Below are positions 11,922 through 24,346 of a stretch of DNA of 64,000 nucleotides, piece by piece. This DNA is from Toxonevra muliebris. Taxonomy: Eukaryota; Arthropoda; Insecta; Diptera; Pallopteridae. Under the pieces are notes generated by a model. The model saw only the letters and a list, made by a program, of their open reading frames with translations. It did not search any database and was not told where the DNA came from. The stretch's first letter is position 1. Every line of letters starts with the position of its first letter. A program made the position numbers and the translations under genes. The stretch spans positions 7,454,708-7,518,707 of the forward strand of contig OY829329.1 in the NCBI GenBank assembly GCA_963691655.1, written 5' to 3'.

Positions 11922-14900
11922 TCACTTGCTAACATTGCCTTCCTCATTTGCAGAATTGTTCAGATCATTGTTATTACAGGTTTCACCTGAACTAAGTGCT
12001 AAGTTAGCAACATACAAAGCTGGATCAATCACTTTCGGAATAGGTTTTATTTCAGTTCCAAGTTCTTTTTCAATTCTGTGCAGATCGAACCTATCCTCGT
12101 ACGTTATCAGATTTATAGCAATACCTGAAAAAAAGAGGAGAAAACAATTATTTATTTACATTTTACAAGATAATTTATTAAGTTTAACAATCATTTTTGT
12201 AATTGCCAATTTGTTTGCTTGATACGGCGGCGTGTATGTCAACGTCAGCATTATATAAAATAAAACACACTTTCGTTTTGACTATGATTATGACGCATTT
12301 AAATTTAATTTAAAACTTAAAAATGTTTTCATTTTTCAATAAACTAATAAGATTTTAATCAAATTCGGGATATATTTTTCTTATAAATCTATAGATAAAT
12401 ACGCATAGGGTTTCCGGACAGAAGGTAAACTTTAGAGCCACCACGTTCTATGGTTGAGCTTTTTCGATTCAACACAAAACCTTCTTGTATCGCACCTTGA
12501 ATAGTGACTGTATTCGATACAAGTCAGAAAACGAACTAATTTCCAATGATTTAAGAAATCAAACGAGGTCAAAACGTTACTGTTGTAGGTTAGGTTAGGT
12601 TGGAGTGGCTGTCGAGAGACACACTTAGGCCTGAACGACCCATTGTGATACCACATAGTTGGACCTACAGTTTAACGCCGATTCCGAACGGCAGTGTGGC
12701 AATTTTTTTTATCGGCTTGGTGGTTTTGCCATTACCAACCAATGTATGTACTTGTACACTATCTTATAATTCTCATACACTTCATACTGATAGTGAATAT
12801 AAGAAAGTAATGAAAATTAACCACCAGACGAAACGGGAATCGAACCCGAACCTCCCAGATGAAAGTCTAGTGCACTATCCACTAGGCTATCGAGGTCGTC
12901 TGTTACTGTTGTAACAGCTATATTTTTATTCACAGATCTAGCATCAACACTAACAACGATGTTGGCCTAGAGAACAAATGAAGAATAACTCATATTTTTC
13001 AACACAGTGTATGACGCTCAGACATGGACGATGAGGTTGTTGGGAACAATCACGAGAGGTACTTTGGAAGATCTATGATCCACTATGCATGAATACTGTA
13101 TATCGAATGTGATGGAACCATGAGCTATACGTCGAAACTTACACAGTCAAGTGCATTAAAGTCTGCCTGCTTCGCTGGCTTAATCATGTTGAGCGAATGG
13201 AAGAAAATTTTCCGGTATTATAATCGATACACGATGGTGGAACGCGCGTAAATGGAAAAACTAAGCAGAGGTGGACCTGACTCCACTTACCCTTACTGAC
13301 ATCAGCACGCGGATTGAGGCTATTGGCAAATACCTGTTATACTTTATTTTATGGTAATAATAAAAAATCTCAATTATCAATATAGCTACATATATATTTT
13401 GCTATATAAATATTCCTAGACTTACCTAAATGACCAAAGCGTCCAGAGCGACCAATACGATGCAAATACGTTTCCGCCATTCGTGGAAAATCAAAATTGA
13501 TGACAACGTTGACGGCTTGAACATCAATTCCTCGTGTGAATAAATCTGAACACACGAGATTTCTGCATAGGCCCTGTCGAAAATCATGAAATACTCTGTT
13601 TCTATGGGCCTGAGCCATTTTAGCATGAATGTAGTAACAGCAGTAACCAAGTTCTGTGATTTTCTTAGCAAGAAGTTCAACTCGTTGTGTTGAATTACAA
13701 AATATTATCGATTGATTTATTTGCAGTTTTGAAAACAAAGTATTTAAGCAATGCACTTTCTGGCGCTCTTGTACAAATGCGTAGTACTGTGTTACACCTT
13801 TGAGCGTAAGCTCTTCCATTAAATTAATTTCATATGGTTCACGTAAGTGTTTTTCCATAAAATTTTTGACAGTCAAAGGAAATGTTGCAGAAAAAAGAAG
13901 AATCTGTGGATCCTTCGGCAATTTTAAAATAACATGATCCAGCATGCCTTGGAAATCAAGTGACAAAAGTTTATCCGCCTCATCTAAAACCAGAATCTTG
14001 CAATGAGACATATCAGCTACTTTCTTGTCCATCAAATCTAAAATTCGTCCAGGAGTTGCAATAATTAGTTGTACTGAAAAACGATAAATATAAAAATTAA
14101 TCGTTATTGTTTATGTGACTATTAATCAATTTTTTTTAAATTATATGAAATATGGCATTTGTTATTATATTACATTAAGTAATTACCTTTTTGGTATATA
14201 CGAAGGATATCGTCTTTAAGAATTGTTCCACCCGTTGTTACCATTACTCGAATATCGAGATGCTTTGCAAGTTCAATACATATTTGTGAGGTTTGCAGAG
14301 CAAGTTCTCTTGTTGGTACCATAACCAATGCTTGAATATAATCCTTGCTTGGATCGATTTGTTCCAAGACAGGAATACAATAAGCTCCGGTCTTACCAGT
14401 ACCATTTTTTGCTCGAGCTAAAACATCTTTTCCGCTTAAAGCTATGGGGATTGCTGCTTCTTGAATAGGAGAAGGACGTTCCCAACCTTTTTCAAAAATA
14501 CCCATTAAAAGTTCTCTTTTCAAGCAAAACTCCTCAAATTCATTGCCACGCGTATCAGTGACATCCTAAAATTAAAAGAAAACCAATTTTTAATTATATT
14601 CTTATTAATTTTTTTTTAATTGGATCTGAATGGCATAATAATTTAGATTTTTGATGATCCAGTTAAAACCTATACTAATGTACATATCAATCTGTTGAAT
14701 TTTTAAGTTTTGCCTGTGTTCACAGCGCGCTATGCACTGCATAAACTAACTCCATCTCCGAAATAAAAAAAAGTGGAAAATTGAGAATTTTGCCAGAACG
14801 TTGACGATATATAAAAATTAAAATACACAAGGACGTCGATTGACAATGTCATAATACAGGACAACTACTTCAAAGGTGAGTGGGATTATAAAATGGGATG

Positions 14901-17133
14901 TGGCATCTCCCATATTATCTAAATGCTTATTATAGAATATTTCAGGAACAATTTGAAGTTCGGTATTAAAATTTAGTACGGAATTATTTGCCCATGGCTT
15001 TCTGTTCTAATAAAATTATAAATAATAGCTAACTCCGAAAATGAATAAGAAATAACAGAAGAACGAAATGTAAAAGCATATGAATGAGGAATAACAGCAG
15101 AAAGAAAGATTTATTTTATATGGGAGAGGACACAATCTGTATGTCAAATGCTAAATCTGACATACAGATGACGTTATATTCCTCTATTTTTAAAATCGAA
15201 CCAACCTTTGTGTGCAACTCTTACCTATTTTTTAAATGATAGGCATAGGGTGCATTCTTATTATTCATGAATTCCTGAATAATTTAAAAATTTAATAAAT
15301 TTAACTACTTTACTTCAGAAATTAATTGTATTAGAGGCAGGTATATAAAACAAATTTGATTTAACGAATTGGGTGTGCAACATAAGATTCGTCCACTGTA
15401 TGTAAAAGTTTGTTTGTGGGTGTATTTTGAAAAAAAATAATGATATTTGATTTAATTTTTAAGTAGCAATCAATAAATTTATAAACCGCCTACATAACTT
15501 TACGAAATCCATGGACAACGCTGGGAATAAATTTCTATTAAATTGTTCAGAAATGCTTTTGTGCATTTCCTATTTTAGCAACTAGCAGACAAAGACAAAA
15601 ATCATTGATAACCATAATTCTTGCTTTGATGCCGTTCCCATTAAATAAATGAGGTTTAGTTAATTCAAATTTCCCATTATTGAACTTTTGTCTATCCCCT
15701 AATGTGGATTACGTTACCAAATTTTATTTGTTAAATTACTTACACTTGTTTTAAATCGGTTATCTTTTGGAGGGATTTTAAGTTTTGATTTCCAACCCAT
15801 GTCATCTCCTAAAGCATTAACCAACTGATGATCTTTGGTCATACTGAAAAAAAAAAAACATAATTATTTCATATTTAAAAAATAGAAATATAAAGATGAT
15901 GAATAAGAACCTAGTATTATTTTGGAAAACTCCAAGATTTCTTGAAACATTTTTCTTTACGAAGCAGCTAAGTTTAAAACTACAGGTTAGATCCTGTTCT
16001 TCACTATTGTTTACACAGCAGTAGCTATAATACATGCCACGTTCTTTACTCACAAAAATAGGCGCAAATATTTATATAATACTTCTGTAGTATCAATGCA
16101 ATTCGATCTCCCGCAATCAACACCCATAATTTAGGTGAATTAAATGCAATTTAGTTGAAACACACACTGCGTATACCGAAAAATATTTGAAGAGAAATTG
16201 CTTTGTTGCATTTTTATTGAATCGAAACCCCATAAAAACGCTAAGAACAATAAAACTCCAACAGAATTATGGCATGTACGAACACCAAATCAGCAGAAAT
16301 TCCAATTGTTTAGTTTTGGATATCAAAATAAAGAAGGCGTAAACTTGACCAAAAAGATTTGATTGGTTTCTTAGCGAATCGTTTTTGTGTTCAGGAAAGA
16401 AGAAAAGTTTTCAAAGCAAGAGATGCATTTTTTGGAAGGTGAAAGTTGAGTATGACCGATTGAAAGACTATTAGAAATTGGTGCAGAAGTCTAGTTATAA
16501 ACAAAGTAATTCACAAATTTAATAATTTAACAAAAACAAGAATGCCTATGAAAATAGCATTATCAAATTCTAAAGTGAATATCTTAAAAGTTTTTGTTCG
16601 GTGTTCGATCAGATGTGTTAACACATTGAATATACTGCGATTTTTATAATTCAAGCTTTGTTTCAATCGGAATATAGATAGCGATATTGTGGATGCAAAT
16701 GGGACGTAATACATCGATGACGGATATTGATGAGTGGATATACTTTCAGTGTTTGGAAATTGTATATCCATTGTTCAATAGTTCAGTAAAAAGCAGGTTA
16801 CTGTAGCTAATTTAACAAGGATTGCAGGAATGGCATGGTCTAAGCCACGGAACTATTGGCTTTAAATTGACCAAGAACCATTATGAAATCAGCTAAACAA
16901 ACTGCTACAATTGCAACTTCACCAAGCGCCGAAACTGGTTGCTTTCAATCATGTTCATAATAAATTTGTATAGATTATTCTTGTTTAAAATAGATTTACA
17001 TGACTCTGCTTATATGTAGATGAATTCATAGATTCCGCATTGTTTGTAATTTGACCAAAGTAAATATTATACAAGATACATACCTTTTTGTTACTAAATT
17101 GCCATGCCCAGTGTTAATATTTTCTGTCATCAT
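11922..17133 (-). CDS. me31B: Me31B, DDX6/Dhh1-type DEAD-box RNA helicase
   Basis: Coding exons 17133-17084, 15843-15744, 14565-14187, 14073-13426 and 12124-11922 join in phase to 1380 nt, 459 aa, the length I recall for the Drosophila protein. All helicase motifs are intact: Q motif (WERPSPIQ, 78-85), motif I (AKNGTGKT, 102-109), PTRELA, TPGR (183-186), DEAD (207-210), SAT (238-240), IIFCNS, RGID and HRIGRSGR (381-388). Me31B/DDX6 is a cytoplasmic ATP-dependent helicase that represses translation and promotes decapping in P bodies, and masks maternal mRNA in germ granules. The start is the ATG-ATG pair at 17133 (MMTEN), matching the family's MMTE start. Introns hold a SINE and a LINE relic (12125-13425). 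Identification is essentially certain. Confidence 0.97.
12588..12901 (-). mobile_element. tRNA-derived SINE, copy B, inside the last me31B intron
   Basis: On the minus strand, a tRNA-like head (A box TAGCCTAGTGGATAGTGC, B box GGTTCGATTCC) is followed by the same central domain as copy A (TGGTAATGGCAAAACC, then CCGTTCGGAATCGG and AAACTGTAGGTCC). The 3' third differs from copy A and ends in (CCTAA)n. The perfect 12-bp duplication GTTACTGTTGTA flanks it (12576-12587 and 12902-12913). The anticodon loop is irregular, so it is not a working tRNA gene. Confidence 0.9.
13005..13335 (+). mobile_element. Non-LTR retrotransposon (LINE) fragment, reverse transcriptase C-terminus
   Basis: Frameshifted reading frames resemble the region just after the LINE reverse transcriptase core: YDAQTWTM, then [11 protein letters not shown], then WNHELY and [14 protein letters not shown]. 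The pattern (ETWT ... RRIYGP ... NHELYELY ... RLRWLGHVxRM) is common in arthropod LINEs. Stops and frameshifts show it is dead. It sits in the last me31B intron, antisense to the gene, next to SINE copy B. Confidence 0.7.
15135..15169. repeat. Perfect short inverted repeat (hairpin) in me31B intron 2
   Basis: ATCTGTATGTCA and its exact complement are separated by 11 bases. It lies in the intron between the second and third coding exons. It may be the core of a decayed foldback element; no function is evident. Confidence 0.6.
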
Positions 17134-17394
17134 TTTTCCTTTTAGGTGTAATTCGCTCAGTCAACTTAGAATTTATTTTAATATTTCCGTCAATGTTAAA
17201 TATAATCTGTTTGTAACAGTGAACAGTTGTAAATATATTTGAAAACCAATCTAAAAAAAGAGAAAACAAATATTTAGCATGGAAACAGTTATAATCATAA
17301 ATTTCTGTAAAATTATCCGCTGTTTTTTTATTTTTAAAATATCTTTAGGGCAAAGAAACCTTCATGATAAAAATATATTAATTCCTATGACAAT

Positions 17395-17468
17395 TATTCC
17401 CTGTTTGAGAATCGAACTTGAGGATCTGCCTGACTCCAATTTCATACTCATTCACTAAGCCATGTTAG
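17395..17468 (-). repeat. tRNA-like SINE head relic
   Basis: The minus strand reads with a decayed A box (GGCTTAGTGAATGAG) and a B-box-like GTTCGATTCTC at tRNA-like spacing. No recognisable central domain follows, so it is a fragment of a SINE or tRNA pseudogene. It lies upstream of the me31B start codon. Confidence 0.45.
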
Positions 17469-17504
17469 AAAGATGTTGTATTGAATCAAATGAGCAATAG
17501 AGTA

Positions 17505-17605
17505 ATAATAATATTATGGCACAATGGACAATAGATAATGTTCTACAGATCGAGGTTTTTGAACTCACATAAGTGAAGTTTTATATTTGTACAAGAACGG
17601 AAGGA
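17505..17605 (-). repeat. Decayed SINE 3' tail resembling copy A
   Basis: Reading the plus strand gives ATTATGGCACAA, then a TCGAGGTTTTTGAA segment, then TTATATTTGTACAAGAACGG. These occur in the same order as in the reverse complement of the 3' part of the SINE at 11083-11380. The tRNA head is missing. It is a 5'-truncated old copy. Confidence 0.5.
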
Positions 17606-18249
17606 TTTTATAGCTACTTGCAAACACAAAGAGGAGTTGAGAAAGACTAAATTTTACACTCGGAACATATTTCTTAACTTTTCAAGTGAAAAACTTCAGT
17701 AAATTGCAGGGAAAATAATAATGCAACAACTAGACAAATGCCGTTTATCAGCAAAAGTACCGTATGCACATAAAGTTTATATACAAGAGATGTGAATAAA
17801 ATGAAACGAAATAAATTACACAGTCCAACATAGTTTTGAATCTGAGTTAGTTTCAGTGTTCAGAAAATCGCGATTTTAGGCGTAGAAACTTAACTAAGTC
17901 TCTTAATTATGATGTTCCTGGATGATAATATATTTAAGAGGATAAAGTTATTTAATGACATAAAATCAAAATGTTGAAAATTAAAAAAGGTTTTTTATTA
18001 TGAATAATGTTTATAATTGGAAATTCAAAGTTAAGAAGTATGGTGAAACTTTCCAAAAGTGAGGTTATATTTGATTTTCTTTACCTATCATTGTTTTTTA
18101 AAAACATTAAAATAACTATACCTATTATAGTATAAATATTAAAAAGGTATTGTATGTATATCTCCATGGAGTGACTGATTTTTAGTCTTCTCTTTTCTAA
18201 AGCCCCATTGGTGGGTTGCAAGGCACCAAGAAGAAGAAAAAAGTAGATA

Positions 18250-18850
18250 ATTCACAACCACGGTGTTTCAAAAGAAAATTGCCATAACTACATCAGCTTC
18301 GGCCAAATGAAGAAGGACTACCACGTTAAGTAGGCTAATACAGCAGTAATTAATATTGACCTATTATGGCACTCATCGGTCAAGAACTGCATTTTATCCT
18401 AAACTCTGGTGGAGCAAATCATTTCGAACCAATATTTATTTATTAAGCTGAAGAGAATGATAGTTTCTAAATATGGATATAACCATGGCAAAGGCTTTGA
18501 ATGTAGGCTAAACCCCAATTCGATAACTGCACAGCAAACCAGAAGAAGCTGTATTGTGCCATAAACGCATGGGCTACATTAGGCGTACCACAGACTGGTC
18601 AAAGATGAAATGATTGGTTTACCTGCCACCAGGAAATCAGTGATGAATGTCTTAAAAGCAAGTAGCATGGAGAATCTTTTAACAATATACGGATCAGAAT
18701 ATCAAAAGCCCTGGAACATACCCTTGAAACTGTTATTGTTACTTTCCCAATAAGCTACTTAATGAAGAATAAATCGAACGTATTCTAAGAAGAAAAAAAG
18801 TTTTAGTCCATATTATATTCTCAACAAAAGAGAATCGCTAAAGGGTTTTT
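18250..18850 (+). pseudogene. Copia-type LTR retrotransposon relic (gag knuckle, protease, integrase)
   Basis: Decayed frames on the plus strand follow Copia polyprotein order. A zinc-knuckle-like CFKRKLHNYISFGQMKKDY comes first, near 18263. Next is FILNSGGANHF, matching the aspartic protease motif FILDSGASNHF with the active Asp changed to Asn. Then comes LCHKRMGYIRRTT, matching the integrase zinc-binding start LWHKRMGHxGRTT, then CLKSKQHGESF, and finally YLMKNKSNVF, matching the integrase-core segment. Many stops and frameshifts; no LTRs found. Confidence 0.65.
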
Positions 18851-19890
18851 TCGAAAAATCGTAGAGAAAACTGGTTTTCTTATATTATAGGTAGCAACTC
18901 CAAAGTGTCTGTGGGATAAAGCGTAGTATTATAGCATTTACCAAATAAAGTTAAACCCGCTAATTGGGACGTGTATACTTGCAACTCGTACACCCTGCGT
19001 ATATAGGAAACAGAGCACGCAGCTTTCTCCATAAATTCGAAACTTTTCCAATTTTATCAATTTGGATACAACTAGAGTAGACTATGATTTTGAATGTAAA
19101 GTTGACAACTCCGAGCACACAGCATAACTTTAGTTTAGCTATTACTCTCTTTTCCGATAAACAAAAACAAATGAAATTCAACCTCTACTAATCACAAAAG
19201 AAAATTGGAATAATATAGATTAATATCCTACTCGCGTTTGATACCGATGAATGTCACAAACCGGATTTATTTTAAATAAAATGTATGCATGCGGGGCTTA
19301 CAATAAATCCGTACTTAATTGTTCTACATTGTATTTGTGTTTAGGTGGTTGCCTTTCACTACCTTAGTTTAAAGATGGCAGCAGAATATCGGTAATTCAT
19401 AATATAAAACAAAAACATGAGCAAATTTTCTAGTTCTTTTTTACGAGAAGCCAATAATCGCAAAATATTCACAGAATAATATTAGACAACGAAATATTAC
19501 TTTCATTATTTCTTTTGCGATTCCCACCACAATAAGATTTTCTTAAAAAAAATTATTCACACCATTTCTTATTTGTACATCTGCTTTGCCGTGTTGAAAA
19601 TAATCCCTAATATACTAGAATTATCATTTTAAGATGAAAATAACAAAGATCAATTTACACCGACTCGAAACTAATAACATTAATCAAACGAATCAAGATC
19701 TAACGCATTACAATTACAAAATATCATCGCAAAATTCGAAACACTTATGCAGCATTACGTCCTTTAAAAACCATTAGGCATATTCAGCACATATATGCAA
19801 AATTTCACTAGTTTCACTAGCAGAGAATATGAACCGTACACGAATTTTTCCATGTTGTCACATTGTTCATCTTCAAAAATTAAAACTTAC

Positions 19891-19975
19891 CACGATAAAC
19901 TTTTAAATCCACAAATGGAAATGACGACGCCAACAAATATAATATTTAGCGTACTGTGATCAAAATGTTTGTTCT
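19891..19975 (-). promoter_or_regulatory. me31B: Possible non-coding first exon of me31B
   Basis: A strong minus-strand donor (TTATCGTG then GTAAGTTTT) lies at 19891/19890. It could splice to the untranslated sequence just upstream of the ATG at 17133. No coding potential. The extent of the exon and the transcription start are guesses. Confidence 0.25.
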
Positions 19976-20869
19976 TTTAACTGTAAATCTGCTAATATCA
20001 GACTTCGACATCAGTGGTACCAACCTAACAATTTAAGCATCAATCATACAACTTATTTCCAGTAATGCCAACCCACACAATGAACAATGTGCGCTTTACA
20101 TATAAACCAAAAAGTAAATGGAGCACATAACAGGCACGGAAATTTTATATTTTTCACTGTGCTTTCACACCAACTAAACATAAAAAGACTTCGCCCTTCG
20201 TTTAGCCGGTGTAAACGGTATGACAAGCAAAGATATCGTACACTGATTCCCACAAAATCCACTCACACTCACACTGTGTGATCTAACACTGTATCTCCAT
20301 TGGCAATCGTTCATAAAATACTATTCATAGTCACGGTTGCCACTTTGATACAATTCTACCAAAACTGGTCAATTTTTTTCCATTTTTCAGCGCTTGGTAC
20401 AACGGTACATGTTTTTAAAATTTGGTACATTCTGTGGGAAAAGTTAGCTTTTATAGTAATAAAGAATTGTAAATTTTCAAAATACTTTAGAAATCAGAAA
20501 ATTGTTCAGACTTAGCAATTTTTTGGCAAAAAGTTAGTTGCATTAAAAATGGAGTAGACAAAATGTGGTTTGAAGAATTAACTAAATATATTCATGTTAA
20601 TGAGCCTTCGTCATAGCTCAGCTGCTGCTAAAAGAAAATGTTAGACTTGAGTCCAGTAAAAAAAAAAGGAATAAATTAGAATTCAATACTCTTAATAATA
20701 TAAAATAAATATAAAAAGTTTTTAATAAAATTATTTATTCTATATAAAAAATTGGTACATTTTTTCCCCATTTGTTACTTTTTTTTGTAAATATTGGTAC
20801 AAAATAAAATAAAGAAGTGACAACCGTGTTCATAGTAAGAAATAAATTGCACATGGAGATTTCTCATGT

Positions 20870-21110
20870 TACATAGTAAACAGAGCGGTTCTTATACTGC
20901 TTGTGAGCTTTCTATCCGGCCCCCATGTGCCATCAAACAGAGTACCATCTATGTATTAAGGACGATGAAACGACATCTCATATTTTGTGTGAATACCCAG
21001 TCTTGGCTTTTTAGCAAACTATTTTTAAGAGTTACTAAAACTAAAACCACTTCCACAGAAAATGTTCTATCACTCATCAGGATTTCAGGTCGGCTTTAGC
21101 CTTAATTTAG
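20870..21110 (+). mobile_element. LINE fragment, C-terminal zinc-knuckle region
   Basis: A frame at about 20953 reads CIKDDETTSHILCEYPVLA, matching the conserved tail of Jockey/R1-type LINE polyproteins (CxxCxxxxETxxHxLCECPALA). Upstream and downstream frames are broken. Confidence 0.6.
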
Positions 21111-24100
21111 AGTGTTAGTATAAAAGGTGTTCTTGGCCGTAGTGCCCGACTTCCAATAATAATAACACCGCTATCAAAATGAGTTTATCATTGTGAAAAC
21201 TTCCTGACAGCTTCTGACAGACCTCGATGTTGTTTGCTTATTTTCTAGAAATTTTTAAAATCCTTGGCTGTCGGATAAAATTTAATGAAGGGTAGCAATT
21301 CCTTTACGGATTTGACCTCAACCTACTGCAACGAAAATGAAGTTATGTCTGCTGTTAGACGTGGAAACAATCCGTCTTATACTATACCCTATTCATAAAA
21401 CATCAGCTGCCCGGTTAAAAATATCAGCTGCTGCTTTTGGGATTTCACTATTTTCTCCATATATAATTTACGCTTTCTGTAATGTTCTCCATATATCGTC
21501 GTCCACAAAATGACGACAACTGTCAACCCTTGTATCTCATTTATTTTCATGAAGACATCGCGACAACGCAAATTTATGAAAAGTTTTATTAACAATTATT
21601 GTTTTCTGAAGCATTTCTGAAATGGGTGGAAAATAGGAAAAATTCAATTTAAATTAGTTTGTCGTTGCCACGTTCATTGTGTTTAAGTCACAGTCAACAC
21701 GGCAACATCAGCCCCATACGCCATCTTGTCGTTGTATTGCAGTGTTGCTGTCGTGCGCAAACATAAACGCCAATCTAAAAGAGAGAGGTAGTAAACCAGA
21801 TAGAAAAAAAGAAATTGGAAATAAAATAAAAATCTGCGTATTGATCAACGTTCCATTCTTAAAATATTTCGGTTTTGGTAGATTTATTTTATTTTATTGT
21901 CTTTGGAGTTTGTAATTTGTACTTTTTTGAATTTTTCATCACATGAAAATATTTATCTTATATTTTCTGTGAACAAAAGAAGCCTAATAAAAACCGCCAC
22001 TGCTTTACTGTCACGATTTACTACTGTAACCCAGAGTTATGACGTTCATGCTTGCGCTAGGTGAGTAAGGGCTATCCTCAACAGCCAGTAATTTGTAAGT
22101 TTCCTGTAAATTTTCTTACTCACTTGCTGCCTCAAAAAAAAAAGTAATTGCATTTAATTCTTTCTCGGTATGCATGTGTCCGGTGCAACAACAATTTCAT
22201 GGTGTTCGCATTGGCGCAACAAGGATTATTCTCTGGGGGGAAGGCCAGGCCTCCAAAAAATATATTTAACACTTTTCGGCTGTAAATTTTTATTTAACAA
22301 ATTTTTTTTCAATGTTAATAATTGATACATTTGAAAACCTTTCCTGTAACATGGTAATGCGGTTTCAAAATCACTCAAAAGTAAATTTTTTTCCCCGGGT
22401 ACGTGAAAAGATGTTTACACATCAGAAATTTTGGTTGGACAATCAAAAATTGCTTGCATAACCGCTGCATAATGAATAAGTTTTGATATTACTATTAGAA
22501 TAAGTAAATGTTATAAATTTTGTTGTAGAAACTAATAATCTTTTACTGCTTAAGCATTTATCACAGCTTTTGCTGCAAAAGCAAAAACTCGAAAAGTAAA
22601 CGGTTTTTTTTAATGAATGCAAGTTTTATATAATCTTTAAATTAATCATTTTCATTGGACTTAACTTGTCTTGCCATATTATTTCTGGGGAGTAAGTTCT
22701 AGAGCCAGCTAGGGGAGGGATGGAGGCGTGCCCCCATGTCATGACAGCATCGGGGCTCTTTAAGTACTTTTCCATCAAGAACTTTAAGGGAGAGAGTACA
22801 ACAAGCAAGATTAAGATATAAATTCTTACCAAGAGAAAGTGCGTGAACAGAAGACTTTTAAAAATCTTCAATTATTTTGACACTTATTATTTCATGATAG
22901 TTTTTAGGAGACTATGAAAATTAAATTTAGAGGTTAATTTTCAAAGTCATGACTTAAGTTCATGTTAATTTCGTTATTTGAAGTTATATATAAACAGGCT
23001 TAATGAACAAGTGTAGTCATCACAACTACAGTGTATACAGAGACGGGTAAATCAGCCCGCTGATTCAGAATCCGCCTCGATTCCTCATCAGTGATCTTAG
23101 TGATAGTTCTTAATCTTTCAATATCCTATATAAGCTACTAATATTTGAATTCATAACCCAGAATTACAGATTTGATTCCAAATATCTTCACTGAATAGAG
23201 ATATTGAAAGAAACTACCACTACCTTTCTATATACTTATGTTGTTGTTTTTCCCCTATTGTAGCTAGTCTGCATAACAGTTCGTTATTTGAAAGTCTTGT
23301 ACATGAGAGAGTGTGTGTGTTTGTAAGAAAATGATTCTAGGTGTCATTTTTTCTGAACGGGGCCCATTCGATAAGTTCATGATAGATTTTATTTTTTAGT
23401 GCGAAAAAATTTTATAATTTAATTAATTTATAGGGTAGTTTGTTGAAATCATTTCGTATGACACACTCGTGTTCACAAATACTTACATTTTCCAAACCAC
23501 AAACAAAATTGTTGTTGACGTTTTGATATTTGACAGTTTTTTTTTCGGCAACTAAAAATTTCTGAAAGTAAAAATTTTACTTTAAGAAACTTTAAATTAC
23601 TTTTTCCTCTCTCACATTCTTTGTCCCCTTTTCGAGTTTATAGGCAAGAAGGGAAAGACGAGAAGAGACGAGTATAGTATGTTTTCTTATTGGGAAAAAG
23701 AAACATTTTTTATTTGAAATTTCACTATTCTTCTATTATTCTATTTATTTTTATTCTATAAACTAAATTCCCTTTTCATTTATATATTTTTATTCAGTAA
23801 AATTTTAATAAAAAGTTTCTCACAACACGAATGAAAGACAATTAAAAACAGAATTGCCCAAGAAATCTTGTTGTATGAAAAAGCAACTGGCAAATCCAAA
23901 AGAAAATTGGAAGCTTATCGACAAGAAAACTTACTGTGTGGAAAAGAGGACAGACGCGCTCGTTTTTCTCTCTCATTGAAAGTTTTTCGAGTACGTGAAC
24001 AGTTTACCAGTAAAAACAATTAACAATTTTTTGTGCGTGGACAGACCTATTTCCTAATGTAGTCGCAATATAGATCCAAAAGGTGTTTACACGAGCAAAC

Positions 24101-24346
24101 ATGTCAATTGCATTAGCAGATCAATCGAAAGCCGTGCTGCCCCAACAGTTCAAAGAACAGAGTTGAGAGATATGCTCGACTGAATTTTTGCATAGCTCGA
24201 TTATAAAAATATTATCATCACTAGAATTCATCACAATTTCACTACCACTACTCTTCTTCTTCTTCGCATTATAACCACAATTTCAATTCTGTTTATTGTG
24301 AGAATTACCGTTCCTGATCTGATCTGATAGAATAACGTAGAATAAA

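Larger units (their letters stand above)
17134..24346. other. Region between the me31B and HspBP1 start codons
   Basis: Divergent genes face away from this 7.2-kb stretch, so it should hold both promoters. I see no coding exon of a host gene. It contains SINE relics (17.4-17.6 kb), a Copia relic (18.25-18.85 kb), a LINE fragment (20.9-21.1 kb) and a possible non-coding first me31B exon near 19.9 kb. The rest is AT-rich and unrecognised. Confidence 0.6.

Noticed and set aside
12823..12905. tRNA gene on the minus strand
   Set aside because: The anticodon loop has six bases and irregular pairing, and the tRNA-like part continues into a SINE core flanked by a target duplication.
16511..16771. 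86-residue minus-strand frame in the me31B first intron
   Set aside because: No similarity or splice signals; the me31B frame closes without it.
22626..22871. 81-residue minus-strand frame
   Set aside because: Hydrophobic start is T/A-rich by composition and no family was recognised.
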